Source of the DNA: Thelonectria olida
Lineage: Eukaryota; Ascomycota; Sordariomycetes; Hypocreales; Nectriaceae
Reading direction: 5' to 3'
DNA: 64,000 nt
Assembly: GCA_020736575.1 (NCBI GenBank)
Contig: JAGPYM010000014.1
Location: 868,001 to 932,000, forward strand
This document shows, one piece after another, positions 1 to 17,183 of this stretch; within the stretch, counting starts at the first letter, position 1; every line of letters begins with the position of its first letter. The notes under the pieces are model-generated. The model saw only the letters and a program-made list of their open reading frames with translations. It was not told the origin of the DNA and ran no database searches. Made by a program: the position numbers and the translations under genes.

Positions 1-3000
1 TATGGAACCTTTCGTGTTGTGTGACCAGTGCCTACCTTGCGTTTGCTGAAACACGACGCGTGAGGAGCGTCATGTTGGACACGGACCCTTGAAATGCTCG
101 GTTTCTGCCGCGTTGCGTGTCACAGCCACTCTGATCTTTTTGACGACGTCCTAGATCAGCTGCTACTCGTCACTACCACGTGATTGATCTTGTCAGCTGA
201 ATCAACGCATATCGAGCACGCGAAAAGTGAAGAAGCCACTAACGGAGCAGTGGTTACTCTCGACAAGGGCTGAGGAAGAGCTAATAGTCTAGACGATTCG
301 CTATCATTCCCAGTTTGGAAAGCCACAAATGTCTGGTATGAAAGCGCTTACGCATACTAGAATCCTAGAAAGAAGAAACCAATGTCTACCCACGGTAGTA
401 AAATCAGCGGTCCACTCCAGCAATGAGTGCTTGTGCCCAACGATGTTAACCTCATGCGGGAGGCAGCCGACTAGATCGAGCCACCGACTTAGTGCCGCAG
501 TTGTGATACGTAGTGCAACCCAGACGGCAAGCACTGGGTATAGCGTAGCGAGGAGCCGGAAGAAGACTAGACGCCAATGGCTGCTTGCGTTGATTATCCG
601 TAGGGTGAGTTTCTGTTTCATGGAACCGAGGAATCCATGTAGTAGTGAACTTGTTGATCTACATGACCGTGCCACAGCCCTTGCTTATGAGGGAAGCGTC
701 TACTTGACTACTCTTGGGGTCTAGCTGGCCGGATTTCCGGGCTTGCGGCCGGCTTGGGGGATAATTCCTGTAGAGCCGGCACCCCCTGGGTCCTCATATC
801 GTGGGGGTACAATGTACCGACCTCTTGCTAGCTCCAACCTCATGGCGCCGCGACAGTTTCCTCTTGAGCGTGCCTTGTAATCAGGCTTTTGGTGGCCACA
901 CTGGGATCAGCTAGTCCGGGCGGTAACCATTTAACGGCCAGAAAGCTAATGTCGAAGCTCGCGACACGGCCCGAGGAGAAATGGCTCGTGAGAGTTTCAG
1001 GCACCGCACACACTGCCTGATTGGAGTAACGATGTTTCAAGACAGGAGGGTGGAATAGGCTAAGAGTCAGACTTGAAGCACCAGTTTGATATCTGTGGGT
1101 TGGAGGACTACCTACTTAGACTACTACGGTAAGGGGGGCATGAATATTATCGAAAGGTGAGCTCCGGATCCCGTCCGTCGCGAGCCAGTTTTTACAGCAT
1201 GACGAGCTCCAACCACGTAGCGATATCATACCGTCACTTCCGGGATGGCATTGAAGATTTTGCTGGGCTTAAAGTTTGACCTAAGCTCGTTGTGCCAGAC
1301 TGCTTGACACCCATGGGATGTTAAAGACGGATGGCTGGGAAACCAGCGTCGATCAAAATGTGAATGCATAATTGGTACACGAAGGCCATTCGAGTTGTGA
1401 ATGTCTCGGTTTTTCCTTACTTAGACTTGTCCTTGCCTGACGAACTTGTGGGCTTACCAGACATTACGTACGGGGTTGTTTGTAGCCTAGAAGAGGCGAG
1501 GCGTGGAGCTTGAAGCAAACAATCGGATCATGGCGAGGCTAAGCGAGGAACAAGATTGGCCTCTCGCATACAGAACCCATGCTAAGATTATAAGAACACA
1601 ATAATGGCTTAGATAGCGTTATGCCTGCGATCATTACCCTTGTATGATCCCTACCTAGTTGCTGCTCCTTAACTTAAAGAGGCTTACTTGCTACGTGCAA
1701 ACTTAATACCCCAGCTTCAAGCCCCGTTGTCACTATGAGGTTGTTTTTATTCAGCTTTGCGATTCGATCACAGAACTTGGAGCGCCATATGAGACAAGCA
1801 GCATGAATGAGATAGGTTGGTGTAGCTGTGCTGCACACCCATAGCTCCAGAGATGATTTTATAATGTGAATATCGATGAGACAGGCCCCTAATACTAGTA
1901 ACTACTATGTACAAGTTTACTAAATCAGGTGACAGACTCACAAACAGGACGCCAAAGAGGGGATATCCGGGTTGTGCCCTTCCAGATATAGATGGAACAC
2001 ATCCGAGACCTAGGCTTGCAATGTATACACATGTTGGCTACGTAACTGCAACCACGTTATCACAGATGGATGTGAATTGTGGACCACGGGAACTGAGATT
2101 ATGAGAACAGTACTCCGTACTCCGTAGGCAATCATGGTTACGAAAGGAGTGGATTCTGGACTGATATTTTCGCCAATCTTGGCCCCTTTTGGGTATTTGT
2201 TGGACAACCTCATGCAGGAACGGAGCAAGTGCGTTACCTTTAACAATGGATCTTGTCTTCGGCCCCATCAGCCATCGTTTCGGAAGCAAGGGAGCGTCCC
2301 GAGGCACAGATGTAATCAGGCGCTTTTGTGCAGGGCTGGCGCGTGCCGTTCGCTCTCATGCCGGCCATGCTCTTTGAAGACTCCCAAGCTGATCCGAGTG
2401 GATATGCTAACCTTACCTAAAGCGCTCATACCCCACGCTTGGATTGCTTCCCCAGCCTGAGGCGCCTCACTAATTCACGGCCTGCCTCGAGTGAGGAAAT
2501 TGGGTCGCTTGACAGCTGTGCATACTGTGCTGTGGTTGGATGTAGTACGTATGTCATATCTTAAGAGTACGAATATATATGTTTCGATCGGGTTTCCCTG
2601 AGAATTGTGCCCCTGAGCCTGTCTTGCCTCAGCTTGAAGATCAAGGAGGGAGGCTGGTCAAAATTTGCCATCCATGTCTGACTCTCCCAGCCACACCGTC
2701 AGCCTCCGAACCGGCCTCCAGGCAATGTACATAGTAAATTATCGTTTCATAAAAGGCTTAACGTACGTCTCGACTTGCGAGATGTGTTCTTCCTTCTCAC
2801 ATCATTACCAACGATTCAACTCTTCACTTTACTACCATGGCGAGCACCAATTCTTCTACGAACGCCCCGCTTAGACACACTAACAATCCGGGTTAGAACG
2901 ACAGAAACGACTTGTTTGACGACGAAGTGAGCAAGACTACTTAGTAGTTGGTAAGCATCTTTCTGCACTTTACGCCCATAGGTAACGGCACTAAAAGATA

Positions 3001-5339
3001 AGAGTTACACGTGGCTGCGGCTGACCGAACTCACCAGGGACGATCTTTGCCAATTCATGACCATGTGAGAACAGCGAAGCTTGATTGCCCCCTACTATGT
3101 GAGATAACCTAATTTCTGACTCTTGGGAGTAGGCTGGCAAGAAACGCCGCGTTGTTTTCCTCTGGTCGTGTTGCCAGTGCCCGATTACCCGCATCCGTAT
3201 CGCCGTCGAATGCTGTCCTGGCTGCGGTAATTCTCGTTGTGCCTACTGCCGAGTTGAGAGGGGATCTGTTCGAGAATGACTAGGAGCTAAGAGGTGGTGA
3301 AAAACTCGGATGATAGGCCGGTACGGGATGAACGTCTGAGGGGCATTGGGGGATATTGTATCTTGATACTGTTTTTACTCATTCCACAAGCTGCCTTACT
3401 TGGCTTATTTCTGCCGAACCTATCATTGCCACGTCGTCATATATCCCTTCTTTTCCATACCTGCTAGTTTCTTGGTCCTTCATAGGCTGCTTGATGATCC
3501 AGACTTTAGGTGAGTCGTTTGTCTCAGAGAACACGAGCGTGCCATCACGCAGTCTCCTTAATCTCTTTAAAATTTCCAACAATCCTCGTGACAGATCCAG
3601 CCTTGGCAAGATTTAGCAGGTATGGGCCAACCAAGCTACTATACCTTGGCCATTCTGCATAGGTAGGCAGGTAGTGTTGGTACGAGAACTTGAGCCGTTG
3701 TGTGCGAATACTACCTACATGCGTCAATCCATCTGATGCGGTACCTACTCCTTTGTTAGTGATAAGAAGGCATAACAAAGTTATTATTTCAGATAAAATT
3801 GCTTCTGGGACCCTCTCGTCAAATTGTTCTAATTTCAAGTGGTTCTTGGCTAGGTGCGCATGGCTCGTCGCTGGAGTAGTCACTTTTTCCCGCCCTCAAC
3901 TTCCATAGGGCGGGAGGGCATGATTGAGGTCTGGGCAAACTGGATACATTTGTGCTTGCGATTTAGTACATTCACATGCCAGTCTAGAACGTTTCGTATG
4001 CATTCAACGCCTCTTGAAGTCTAATTGTGGTCCAATGGTCGGTTGAACCTGGAACTGTTCTACCCGCTCAGGAGGTGAGTAAGATTCATCTCTTCCCAAG
4101 CCAGGCCCGGACCCAGATGCTCATTTTTGCTTTCCTTACCCTTGGACCGCAGTAAGTGGTCCGACCGAGCTTCGCTTGGTGGTCTGCAGTGTCTAGTCAA
4201 TACAATGCAACTATGTTTTTTTTTTCCTTGCGTGTGCTAGCAAATCGCCCTTGATGAAGCGGACAGCTTATACAATAGTCAATACAACGCGTTTTCTTTC
4301 TGCCTTCGAGGCCCTGGTTAGGGGCTAAAAGTACTTTCGATTTCCATTAATAGCCATAGCTTAGAGCACAGCCTTGGGAGGCCACTTCGAGAGACACTGC
4401 TTCCCAATTTTGTGCCTATGGGATGTCATGACTGACTGTGGGATCCAGAGCCTCAGAACGCCTATCAAAACCTCGCAGCTTTACAGGTGCATCGCTCTGC
4501 TGCGTGACTGCAGCCTCACTTTTGGATGACCCGATACACTCGGCATGCTCCAGGACTATTTGGACCGGCGTTATCAACGCAGACCTTAATTGCTCATCGT
4601 GTAACCTTTTCTAGAGCATTTCCTTGATTGAAGTTAGATGTCGCATCTCTTCACCGAGCACCGCCTCGAAAATATCTGCATTGTCGCCTTGTTCATTGAT
4701 GCCCAAATCTGAGCCTCCATCGTGATCATGAGAACATTGCACCCTCCTGCTAGCACAAGAAGGAAATGAAGTCCTGTGACCGCTTGCAGTGCTCAGTCGC
4801 CTTTCGTCCGGAGCCCAAACGCCAGCTGACACGTTTATCATTGGAGTAATAATTCATCAGCAGATGGCCGGGCCTCATTTGACATGCAGGCATTGCCTGA
4901 GTGCTCACTACTCTCATTGTTAAGGCAACCGCTGGAACTCAGCCCCCATGGGCAATGCTACCACACTCGTGCTTCGGCGTAAATCTCGCCGTCTGCATGA
5001 CGCATAAGCCATGGAGCTTCATTCCCTGCACCCTCGCCGCCAGTTGTATTCCGCATTACACAGGAGACTACATTCGCGATCACCCCACCCTATATTTTCG
5101 TATTTTCGGATATTCAGCATGGTCCATATCTTTGTCCCAATCCTTTCCGTTGGCCTAGGTTAATTAAGGCTTTGGCAGATACTATCATTATCATATTACG
5201 CCCTCCCATCCCCGCCTAGTTACTCGTCCCCACGCATGGCGACAGTCGAAGTCCCTTAAGTTGGATGGCCAAGTCTTGAACAACTCGCCCCTTGGTTAGT
5301 GTTTGTGAGTCTTTGTTGAGGCTCGTGTCCTGCCAAAGT
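1..5339. other. Gene-poor 5.3 kb at the left edge
   Basis: I found no protein family, conserved motif or convincing exon chain here. Open frames are short (the longest is about 130 codons), overlap on both strands and have no recognisable content. One small insertion-like element lies at 4194-4287 and is listed separately. The upstream region of the first CorA-like gene occupies the right end. Confidence 0.5.
4194..4287 (+). mobile_element. Very short retroelement-like insertion with 12-bp target duplication (copy 1)
   Basis: A 70-bp insert (4206-4275) is flanked by perfect 12-bp direct repeats, tagtcaatacaa, at 4194-4205 and 4276-4287. The right half of the insert, from CCCTTGAT to AGCGGACAGCTTATA, is nearly identical to a second insert at 41501-41550 that has a different 12-bp flanking repeat. 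A shared right end, a variable left end and target duplications of this length are what 5'-truncated non-LTR retrotransposon or SINE copies leave. No coding capacity is visible. The element class is inference. Confidence 0.5.
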
Positions 5340-7621
5340 ATGAAGCAACTCAATGTCACATTCACAATAAGGACGACCAAGGAACACCCGAAATCGTCCA
5401 TTCTGAGGTCTCGGCGTACTCGTGCACGAAGACGTCATCGTTCGAGACACGGCTCAACGCACAAGAAGCAAAGGAAAAGGGAAGAAACAAGGCGGCAGCG
5501 ACGAAGCCTCAACGGATCGAGCCATGGCAGAGGGCATCAAACTCTGGAGACCTTGCCTCGTTCCGACAGCTCTCTCTTTGATGATAGAGAGGGTTATGAG
5601 TTTGCTGATTTCCTGGCATCAGAAAATACGCCTTTGGTGGAGGAGTGGGATGGTGACTCTGATGAGGAGGAAGGAGTGGTTGAGTTCTTCATGAACGTCG
5701 CAGGGTCCCGCGAGGAAGAAGTAGACCTGGTGTTATCCTTTTGTCCTAACGAGACCATTCGGGAGCTAGAATCGGGTTCCTCCGCCCTGAATTCAGACAA
5801 GTCTTGTCTGCTTGATGACCACTCAAACGATGGCACAAGCTCGACTCCCAGGGATTATCTTGGACCATTAACCGCGAGCGAACTTCAATCGGAACTTCAA
5901 GAAGAGGTAAGTGGATTGAACAACTGCCTTGAATGGCACACTAATGGTACAAGTAGAGATTTGTGGGACAAACTGATCACGACATGAACCTCTCAATGAG
6001 GCAGCCCAGATCTCAGATCAGCGCCGATCGTCGCCTAATGTGATACATCATATTTCTAGAGTGAAGCTTACGCTAATAGTACCTAGATATATGACTAACC
6101 TCAACCGCCTGGGAGTGATAGCTCTTATCACAACCGCATCCAGCAACGAGGCCAGTGTCCTCCGCGGGGCATTGGTTCGTCATTTATCTTTTGCAAGCCA
6201 CCTTAGTGTCCGTGTCTGTGTGAGTACCTAGCTTCAAGTATCACTCAACGATCAACCATCTTACCATAAAGTACCTTAGCCAATTGGCTTTCCCTGCCAT
6301 GAACTTGCTTTCGACTTTCCTTTCTACGTCTGGGTGAGACGGGACAAAAAGCCGGAAGACCCGCGATTGAAGCGTGATGGGACGCCCTTGAGGCAGGTGT
6401 TAGACTTATCATTTCTCAGCCAAAGCGACGACTTGCCTGACCCCCCAAAGGCCGACTACTTGTGCAAGGCTCACATATCTGTTTCAATCTTAAAAATAGA
6501 TATTCGGAGGTGGGTGGTATACTGCTTTCTTGATACCTACTATGACAACAGCCTAAATCAAGAGAGCGTCGAGAAATACCATTCTTTGATGGAATCAAAT
6601 GGTTTTCGAGTTGATCCTCTAACCCATGGGAGGTTGAGTGCGAACACCCCGATCCTGGATCCATGGGAGTATTTTTGGACCGTATTTGGAATCAGGATTC
6701 GACAAGTCAAGGACAAGTGGATGTCTCTTATTTATGAACTAGACAAAAGAGTCAAAACATATGTACGGTACTCCTACTCTAGACTCAATGAGTTCCGCAC
6801 GTCGAGTACTAAACATCTTGCGGATAGATCGAGACTTCACCACTGAACACGATTCCACTCCCGCCCCGAGTCTTGGAGCAATCTCTGCATTGGATTCGCC
6901 AAACACAATCCTTACTATTCGATCTCACAGAGACTCTCACGACCATGATCGAAACCTGGAAATCTTTCAAGCCGTGTCCCCCGTTCTCGATACAGCAGAT
7001 CGGTCGGCAACACGGCCCAATTGAGGACGCATTCACGGAATTGGGAAAATGCGTAAATACACTCAACTCTCTCCGAAAGCGCTGTGACGGTTTCCGGGGT
7101 ATGGTAAGTTTTTATTATTGAGATGTTTCTTTTTGTTGTTAATTAAGATGTGCTGTGTAGATTGCTCTCCATATGAACGGAGAAGGGAATCGGGATACGA
7201 AGATTGCAACTATCATCGCTCAGTCTACCAAAACTGGGACCAACTACATGATCTATGTAAGTAAAATGTTATAAACGCCCGGGGTCGTTGGACTTGTCAC
7301 CAGCTTACGTGTGGCATTCCCTGCACTCAGTGTGTCTTCCCTCTGACTCTCACGACCGGGGTATTGTCTATGCAAGAAAGCGCAATACCAGCCATCTTGG
7401 GACCTACTAAGTTGTCATTCATCGTTTTATCGATCATCTCGGTGGTTTTGGTATATGTATCCTTGGCTCTCTTGGATCGCTGGGATCGAATCAGACTTTG
7501 CCTGGAGGCTACGGGTCAAAGATTGCTGGGCCGGTTTGGTCGTCTGAAGATGGAAATGAATAGGCCAAAAGCCCGTGAAGAAGATGAGGAGCAGGGTGTT
7601 GTAGATCATTCAACCAGATAG
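5340..7621 (+). CDS. CorA-like two-TM membrane protein, paralogue A
   Basis: Proposed exons are 5340-5906, 5957-6039, 6087-6219, 6280-6762, 6828-7103, 7161-7256 and 7331-7621, giving 642 residues. Every junction keeps frame and introns are 47-74 bp. The N-terminus is very basic (about residues 20-60), followed by an acidic stretch, a conserved segment around ADRRLIYMTNLN, a region with VVYCFLDTYYDN, and a helical C-terminal half. The protein ends in two hydrophobic segments: one containing VFPLTLTTGVLSMQ, the next LSFIVLSIISVVLVYVSLAL. This tail resembles the CorA Mg2+ channel fold, where GMN normally follows TM1, but here the equivalent is SMQ. It is a tandem paralogue of the gene at 8857-11254, with most intron positions shared. 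I infer an integral membrane protein of the fungal CorA-like family; ion transport is unproven. The start is the first ATG in the open frame; an earlier exon is possible. Confidence 0.7.
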
Positions 7622-8856
7622 GTGTCATGGGTTAATGCCATTGAACAAACAGTGGTGTTATTGGCAGGATTCGGGTAGAATCGATAGACCTCTTCGTTTT
7701 AGAGACGCCCCTAGACCTTTATGGGACAAGAAAAGAGTTGAAAATATTGTCTTGGGGTGAAAATCATTAAAATCTCTCCTGCAAAGTCTCATTTCTAGTT
7801 TGATTGGTGAACGCTTGGGGAGTCCTTATTTTCGCAGGCTTAAGTTATTGTTGTCCTTCTGACGCATTGCCAGAGTGAACCACACTTGAGGCTTATCCAG
7901 CGTTTAACGCAGTCTGCCTGACATTCTATGAGGATTGTCTCCAGCCAATGGTAAGGTGATGCCTCGTCAAAGCCACCTTTACTTGGTTACCCGCCTTGTG
8001 AGCAAATGCTGGTGTTGCATACCAGCAGTACCCACCCAACCACCATGGATGGAAGGCCTCAAATGCCGAGCTCTCGTCAAATGATATCATTGATTAATTC
8101 AAGCTACTCCGCATATGACGTCTTCCTCTCGGTGTCGTCTTCTTGGCGCGATCTGATATGATGAGCAAGTGAAAGGCGGCAAGGCAAAAGTACTCGGTTG
8201 GAAGGTATATATTTAGGTACCCTTCAAATATGTGTGTCAGCTGTAGACTGATACGACTTGCCCGAGGAGGCGATGCTGTTTGCTGCACTTCTCGTTCCAA
8301 ACATTGCCACCTGGCAGTATATGAACAAAAACACTCGGAAATCCGATTATTATTGGAAGAAAATAGGTTGAAGGTGGACTGATGCCGGAGCCTGACGATG
8401 AAATGAGGGAATCAATCATCATACCGTGGACCAGAATTAACGCCTGGGGCTGGCAATCACCTGGACACCGAATCTGCTTGCATCTTGCGGCAGTCAGCCT
8501 TGGGCAGCAAGTCACCCGGGCACTTCAGATCTCATTTCTATCGGCAAAAGATGCGGAGATATTGATGACGGTCCTTTCTTATTGTTAAAATAGTTTTCAT
8601 GCTACATTTCGGATGCCCAGAGCACTTTCATATTACCATTCATATAGAATCTTAGATTCCATCCAACGGTTCTACTTCATTCACGCACGTATGTCCGTAT
8701 TTTCTACACTGCACTATCATTGCCACATCTGCGTGGGCTACTAGTCACACATACATTGCGAGGTTGAGGTAGTCTTCCTCGTCACCTCTTGTCAAGTGTA
8801 GCCGAGACCCGACGTACCTTATTTTTTGCTGCTGAAAGTTAATATTCGGTTCCTAC
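7622..8856. other. Spacer between the CorA-like paralogues
   Basis: This 1.2 kb contains the 3' flank of paralogue A and the promoter of paralogue B. I see no gene or clear repeat. Open frames on both strands are under 95 codons and unrecognised. Confidence 0.5.
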
Positions 8857-11254
8857 ATGAGCCTTTCCCGCCCGAAATCGACTCGAAAACATGCCAATCG
8901 ACGGCATGTGATTAAACCAAAGCAGCCCACGAGACTAAACTCGACGAAATCCCAAACTGGGAATGGGAAACGTCTACAGGTCTCGACCGCCATCCAGAAG
9001 GATCCGTCGACATCCCCCAGGAGCCGCAAAAAAAAGGAGATATGTCGAATCTACGACCAGAGAGGCAAGGTCGAGAAGCAAAAGAGCCGAACGACCGACA
9101 ACTCCCTTGTCTCACAATCTGATGGGGTTGGGGAGGTTCAGGATAAAACACCTCAGCACATAAAGCTCCGCCGCATGATATGCGAAGTTGAGAACAGACC
9201 GTGTTTGGAACTACTGGGTAATACTCTTTCCAACACAGATGTGGTCCAATTCTTCATGGGAGGATATGACCGGGCTACACCTCAGGCTGACCTAGTCGCA
9301 TCCTTTTGCCCGCCTCAAGCCCTCGAGGATCTTGTGTCTGGCTCCTCTTGCGTTAAATCTGAGAACATCGCGCTGTTGGATGATCGAACAAATGATGGGA
9401 AAACATCTGTCGCCCGCGAAGAACTTGGTCCACTCACTCCTTACGATCTCCACAGAGAGTTGTCTAAAAAGGTGATACACGACCCCGATTCACATGGATA
9501 TCTGCCCCCTAACATAACTGTCCTAGAGGTTCCAGTCCCACAATGACTTAGTTCAAGCCAAGGCTCTTACCGGAGCATTTGGTAGCCTCGAAAATGCAGG
9601 TCCATGTCCGCCAGATGCGGACCGCCGCTTAATGTAAGAGAATCTACCAAATGTTTTCAAGCATAAGCATTGTAACTCACCGTGCGATCTAGCTTCATTA
9701 CAGATCTCAACTGTTGGTCAATGATGGCTATTATCTTGACAGCCTCGCAATCTCAAGCCCGGGCCTTGCGAGACTGCTTCTACAGGCACCTAGCATTTCG
9801 AGGGTTCATCGGCTGCCTCATTCCTGTGGGTGTCCCCAGCTTCTTTGGTGCTGTTCGGCGAAATCTAATTCATCCACAGCCCCTAGACGCTATCGACTTC
9901 CGGTTAGCAAGCCTCTCATTTGACCTCCCGTTCTACTCTCTGGTCACAGCTCTACCCGCAAATCGGCCCCATGACCCGCGAAACCTTGGTACAAGGGGAC
10001 CTCTCCGAAGGGTGACAGAATTATCTTTTCTTTCGAGAGAAGCTACAGAACCCGTCCGCGATGTCGAAGTCGATTATCTCTGCGAAGCCCAAGTCAGTGT
10101 CCTTATTTCGGGGACAAACCTACAACTGTGGGTAGCATACTGTTTCGTGGACACTTATTTCGATTCCATATATGCTACAGACAGTGTCGAAACCTACTAT
10201 TCTGAGAGGACGGACGAGACCGGAAATTTTTATCCGGATCCCTTCACAGGTGGTCAGAGCGATTCAAATCTGCCTATCTTGAACCCTCTCGAATTCTTTT
10301 TGCAAGTTTTGGGGTTTCGACTTGCGCAAGTGTGTACGGAATGGGTCAAGCTCACCGTGTGGCTTCGACTTAAAGTTGATCATTATGTATGTACATTGAA
10401 GAGGAAGATGTATACCCAAGCCAACAGGGTCTTCACCTAGAGAACCCCTTCTTCCCATTTCTCTACCCTTTCCAAGTACTAATATTGATCATAGATCGAA
10501 ACCTGCCCGTTGACAGGGTTCGGTGTACCACTCGCCAGAGACCTTGATGTCTTGTTAGCCGCTAAACAGTCTCGCGACTGGGTTTCTCAAACAAGAATGA
10601 TCCTGTACAGCTTGTCCCGGACTCTCTCAATGGTTACGGACCATTGGGAGTCCACCAAGTCAGCAGGGGTATTCAATGCGGTCTCTGGTCCCGCTTCGAG
10701 ACATCTCTATTCAATCTATGCCAATTTCAAACAGCTCGATGGTGTTCTTAGAGATCTCGAATCCCTTCGTGGAGCTTGTGACGAATATGACGCTCGTGTG
10801 AGTAACTCGAGAGGGGATGTTTCCGCCTCTAGGACTGGAGCTAATATGGGCTGTCAGGTTTCGTTCTACCTTAATCACACAGGAAGCCAAGACACCAAGC
10901 TCCAAGCTCGCATATCTAGACTTGGACTTGTATTGACCGTTGGAATGCTATGTGCAAGTCTAAGACACCTAAAGACCCCTACAATGTCACGGGAACTAAC
11001 AATGACTACCCACTCAGGTCTTCTCCCCTATTGCACTTGCTGCTGGCATACTATCGATGCAGCCAACGGCAATCCCTTGGCCACTGCAGCCAACCAGCTC
11101 GTCTTTTTTCATCTTGGCTAGTATTCTATCATGCTTCACCTGGGCGACTGTGGCTATAATGCTGAATTGGGGACGACTTAGACAAATTGTCTTGGGCTCC
11201 GTGAGAGGGATGAGAAGGCATGGAGGAGACTTGGAGAGTCCGCGAAGTGCATAA
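8857..11254 (+). CDS. CorA-like two-TM membrane protein, paralogue B
   Basis: Proposed exons are 8857-9471, 9527-9633, 9693-10386, 10495-10797, 10858-10953 and 11018-11254, giving 683 residues. It aligns with paralogue A over its length: ADLVASFCP, SGSS, ELGPLTPYDL, ADRRLIFITDLN, VAYCFVDTYFDS and the C-terminal VFSPIALAAGILSMQ plus a second TM around FFILASILSCFTWATVAIML. The intron that A has at 6220-6279 is absent here, and B carries about 24 extra residues at that point. The last intron (10954-11017) starts with GC (tgt|GCAAGT) and ends CAG; it falls at the same exon boundary as a normal GT intron in A, so the GC donor is well supported. As in A, the CorA GMN signature is replaced by SMQ. 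The family call rests on the tail; the role is unknown. Confidence 0.7.
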
Positions 11255-13659
11255 ATGATGCAAGGGCGGTCTAGAATGCTGAAGGCTTGGGCTCTGGGAG
11301 GGTCTTCCTATAGAAACTTATGACCCACGGAGACCAAAGAGACATGTTTTCTACCAGAATTCTATCAACGTGTTAACTGATGTAAAATTACAAATTAAGC
11401 AATTTTCCTGGATCCCCCGCCACGTAAGAGCATCTCCAGTTGATTAGATGAATGTGCATGGTGCCCGAGCTCATAATGGTTCACAAAACCAACAAGGACC
11501 TTGTGTGCAGTACCGAGTGGTCGTATATAAAGGCCCTTCATCTTGCAGCCTCTCTTCGTCATGGCGACGGCAGTCAACCCATAGGTGGTTGGAGGTAGGG
11601 AGATAGATATACAGTTAAGAGACTTGGGTACAGGAGGATTGGTAGGTCGACGCCACGGTTCATGATCTCTCGAAGCTATCCATTTTCTTCCGCCTAGGAA
11701 TCCGCGCAGATAGTGATCTTCTCAACGCGGCAGTAAGCACATCGAGGAAGGCCACATCCTGGGCAATAACCGACTGAGATGCGCATCCCGTCGCATGCAC
11801 AGAGGCAGCAAGTCCAGATGAACCTGGTTCTCTTTTTGATAGCCTGGTTAGAAATGAGTATAATCTCTATTAAAACTCGTAGAGGTAATATGGAGGGCCG
11901 CGCACATGGCTGCGGAATGATCTTGGCCTCGGCGTAAAGCTCACCTTGGGCGTCGCACTAGGACGAATTTCCAGGTCGTAGTCTAGTAAAATGGAGTGCA
12001 CTTCCTGCGCAGTGGGATTAGTCGCCAGTTTTCGCATTTCTTATTGCCTGATCTGCCGTGCCTACTCACATCTTCCATTGTTGATGACAGGCCAGGTTGA
12101 GTATCCATTGTCCAAGGTAGCTGCATCTTCGGGCGTCGAAAAATGTCCAAAATGTTGATGGAGGTTGCTTGCTTGAGCGTGAACGTGAGCGTTTGTTTTG
12201 TTTGCCACGAGTTAGTGGCCCCGAAACGAAATGCGAAATTAGCTGAGGTTTGCGCTAGCCAGGGGGTCGATTGACTCGCAAAATGGAACGCCCGCCTTCC
12301 CTTTGCCTTTGATCTGTTCAGTTCTCGTTTTGTAAAAAAGGGGGATCGTTTCGGGACGGGGGCAACTTGGGAGCGTATGAAATGAGTAGTTCAAGTATGA
12401 GGACCAGTCAACTAGGAATGGAGCCAGAAAAGAAAGCGGAGAGTTGCTCACCGACTGGATTTGCACAAGGAAATGGAATGTGATCAGTATACGCTCAGAC
12501 TGCGAGCCCACGGACCAGCTGAACTTAGTTTTGAGGAAGAATTAGCTCGACTAAGAACAAAAGTTTTCCACCGTTAGTTTCTGCATCTGTGGTTAACTCG
12601 GGTATACAGACGCAATACCAACTCCGAAATAATAATGCATAGAGAGACTTCTGTTTGAAAAGGCTGTCGGTCTGAGGTTCAGGCAATATGAAGAGCGAAT
12701 AGGGATAGAACAAAGGCTAACAGCGCCATTGCTCCGAGTCCTGCCTACCTTCGCGGAGGGTAGTCCGATCCAGTCCGGAGTTGGATGGTGCGAACGAGTA
12801 GGAATTTGCAGGATTCTTGATCCCGTGTAAGGGACTGTGAGCGTTGCTAGTCGATGGATTGACACGTAGGATTTCTGATTCTCATGTTCAAGAAAAGAAT
12901 CTCCCAGTCGGGATATAAACCTCTGGATCAAGCAAAAGTGCGAAAGAAGATGGAGCCGCCTCGGTCCATGATTGGATAAGGCAATGTATCTTTGCCGTGC
13001 TGGTAAGTAGGTACTTGAGGTTTCATAACAACAACAATGTTTCCTAGGAAGCAAGAACCCGTCACCAGCCCCCTGCATGATGATTCTCTCATTCCCTCAG
13101 ATACACTTAGCCCTCTAGGTGATTATACTTTCATCCCCTCGGTTACTACCAGCCCCCTTTGTGTGAACGGTATCCGTCCGTACCCACCTTGATAGTATCT
13201 TTCAACACCAAGGTAGGTAGCTACAAACGTACTAACTGGAAGCTCGTGACCTTAGATTAATATTAATATTTAAGCCATCTTGCTTGGCCGGGGCTATCTT
13301 AGTCGATATGCCTGTTTGGTATGCGGTGCAGCCTTTATACGAAACAATTAACTTAAGGCCCGCCAATGCCCAAGCAAACATCTAGTTGTTGACCTCGGAT
13401 GTATTGTTTGACACTCTCTCCGTTTCAAATGCATGTGGCCACTCGTCAATTTCGCTTAGACATAGCCGCTCCTGTTGAAATCATTATTGTATGATCTAAA
13501 TTTAACCAACGAGTAGTTCAACTTTTTTTATTGTATGAGCTGTCCGCTCCATCAACTGCGTGTTGCTAGCACACACACAAACGCAGAAAAACACGAGTGC
13601 CTAGTTCAAGTTGGCATTCACAAAGCCATTTTAATATTTACAAAAGATTATTCATCAGT
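11255..13659. other. Intergenic, 2.4 kb
   Basis: No gene is recognised. A 161-codon open frame on the minus strand (12593-13078) has no family resemblance and no splice context, and is treated as chance. The right end is the 3' flank of the mannitol dehydrogenase gene. Confidence 0.5.

Positions 13660-17183
<3,524 letters not shown>

Noticed and set aside
12593..13078. 161-codon minus-strand frame
   Set aside because: No family resemblance, compositionally random, no splice-supported extension or promoter signal.
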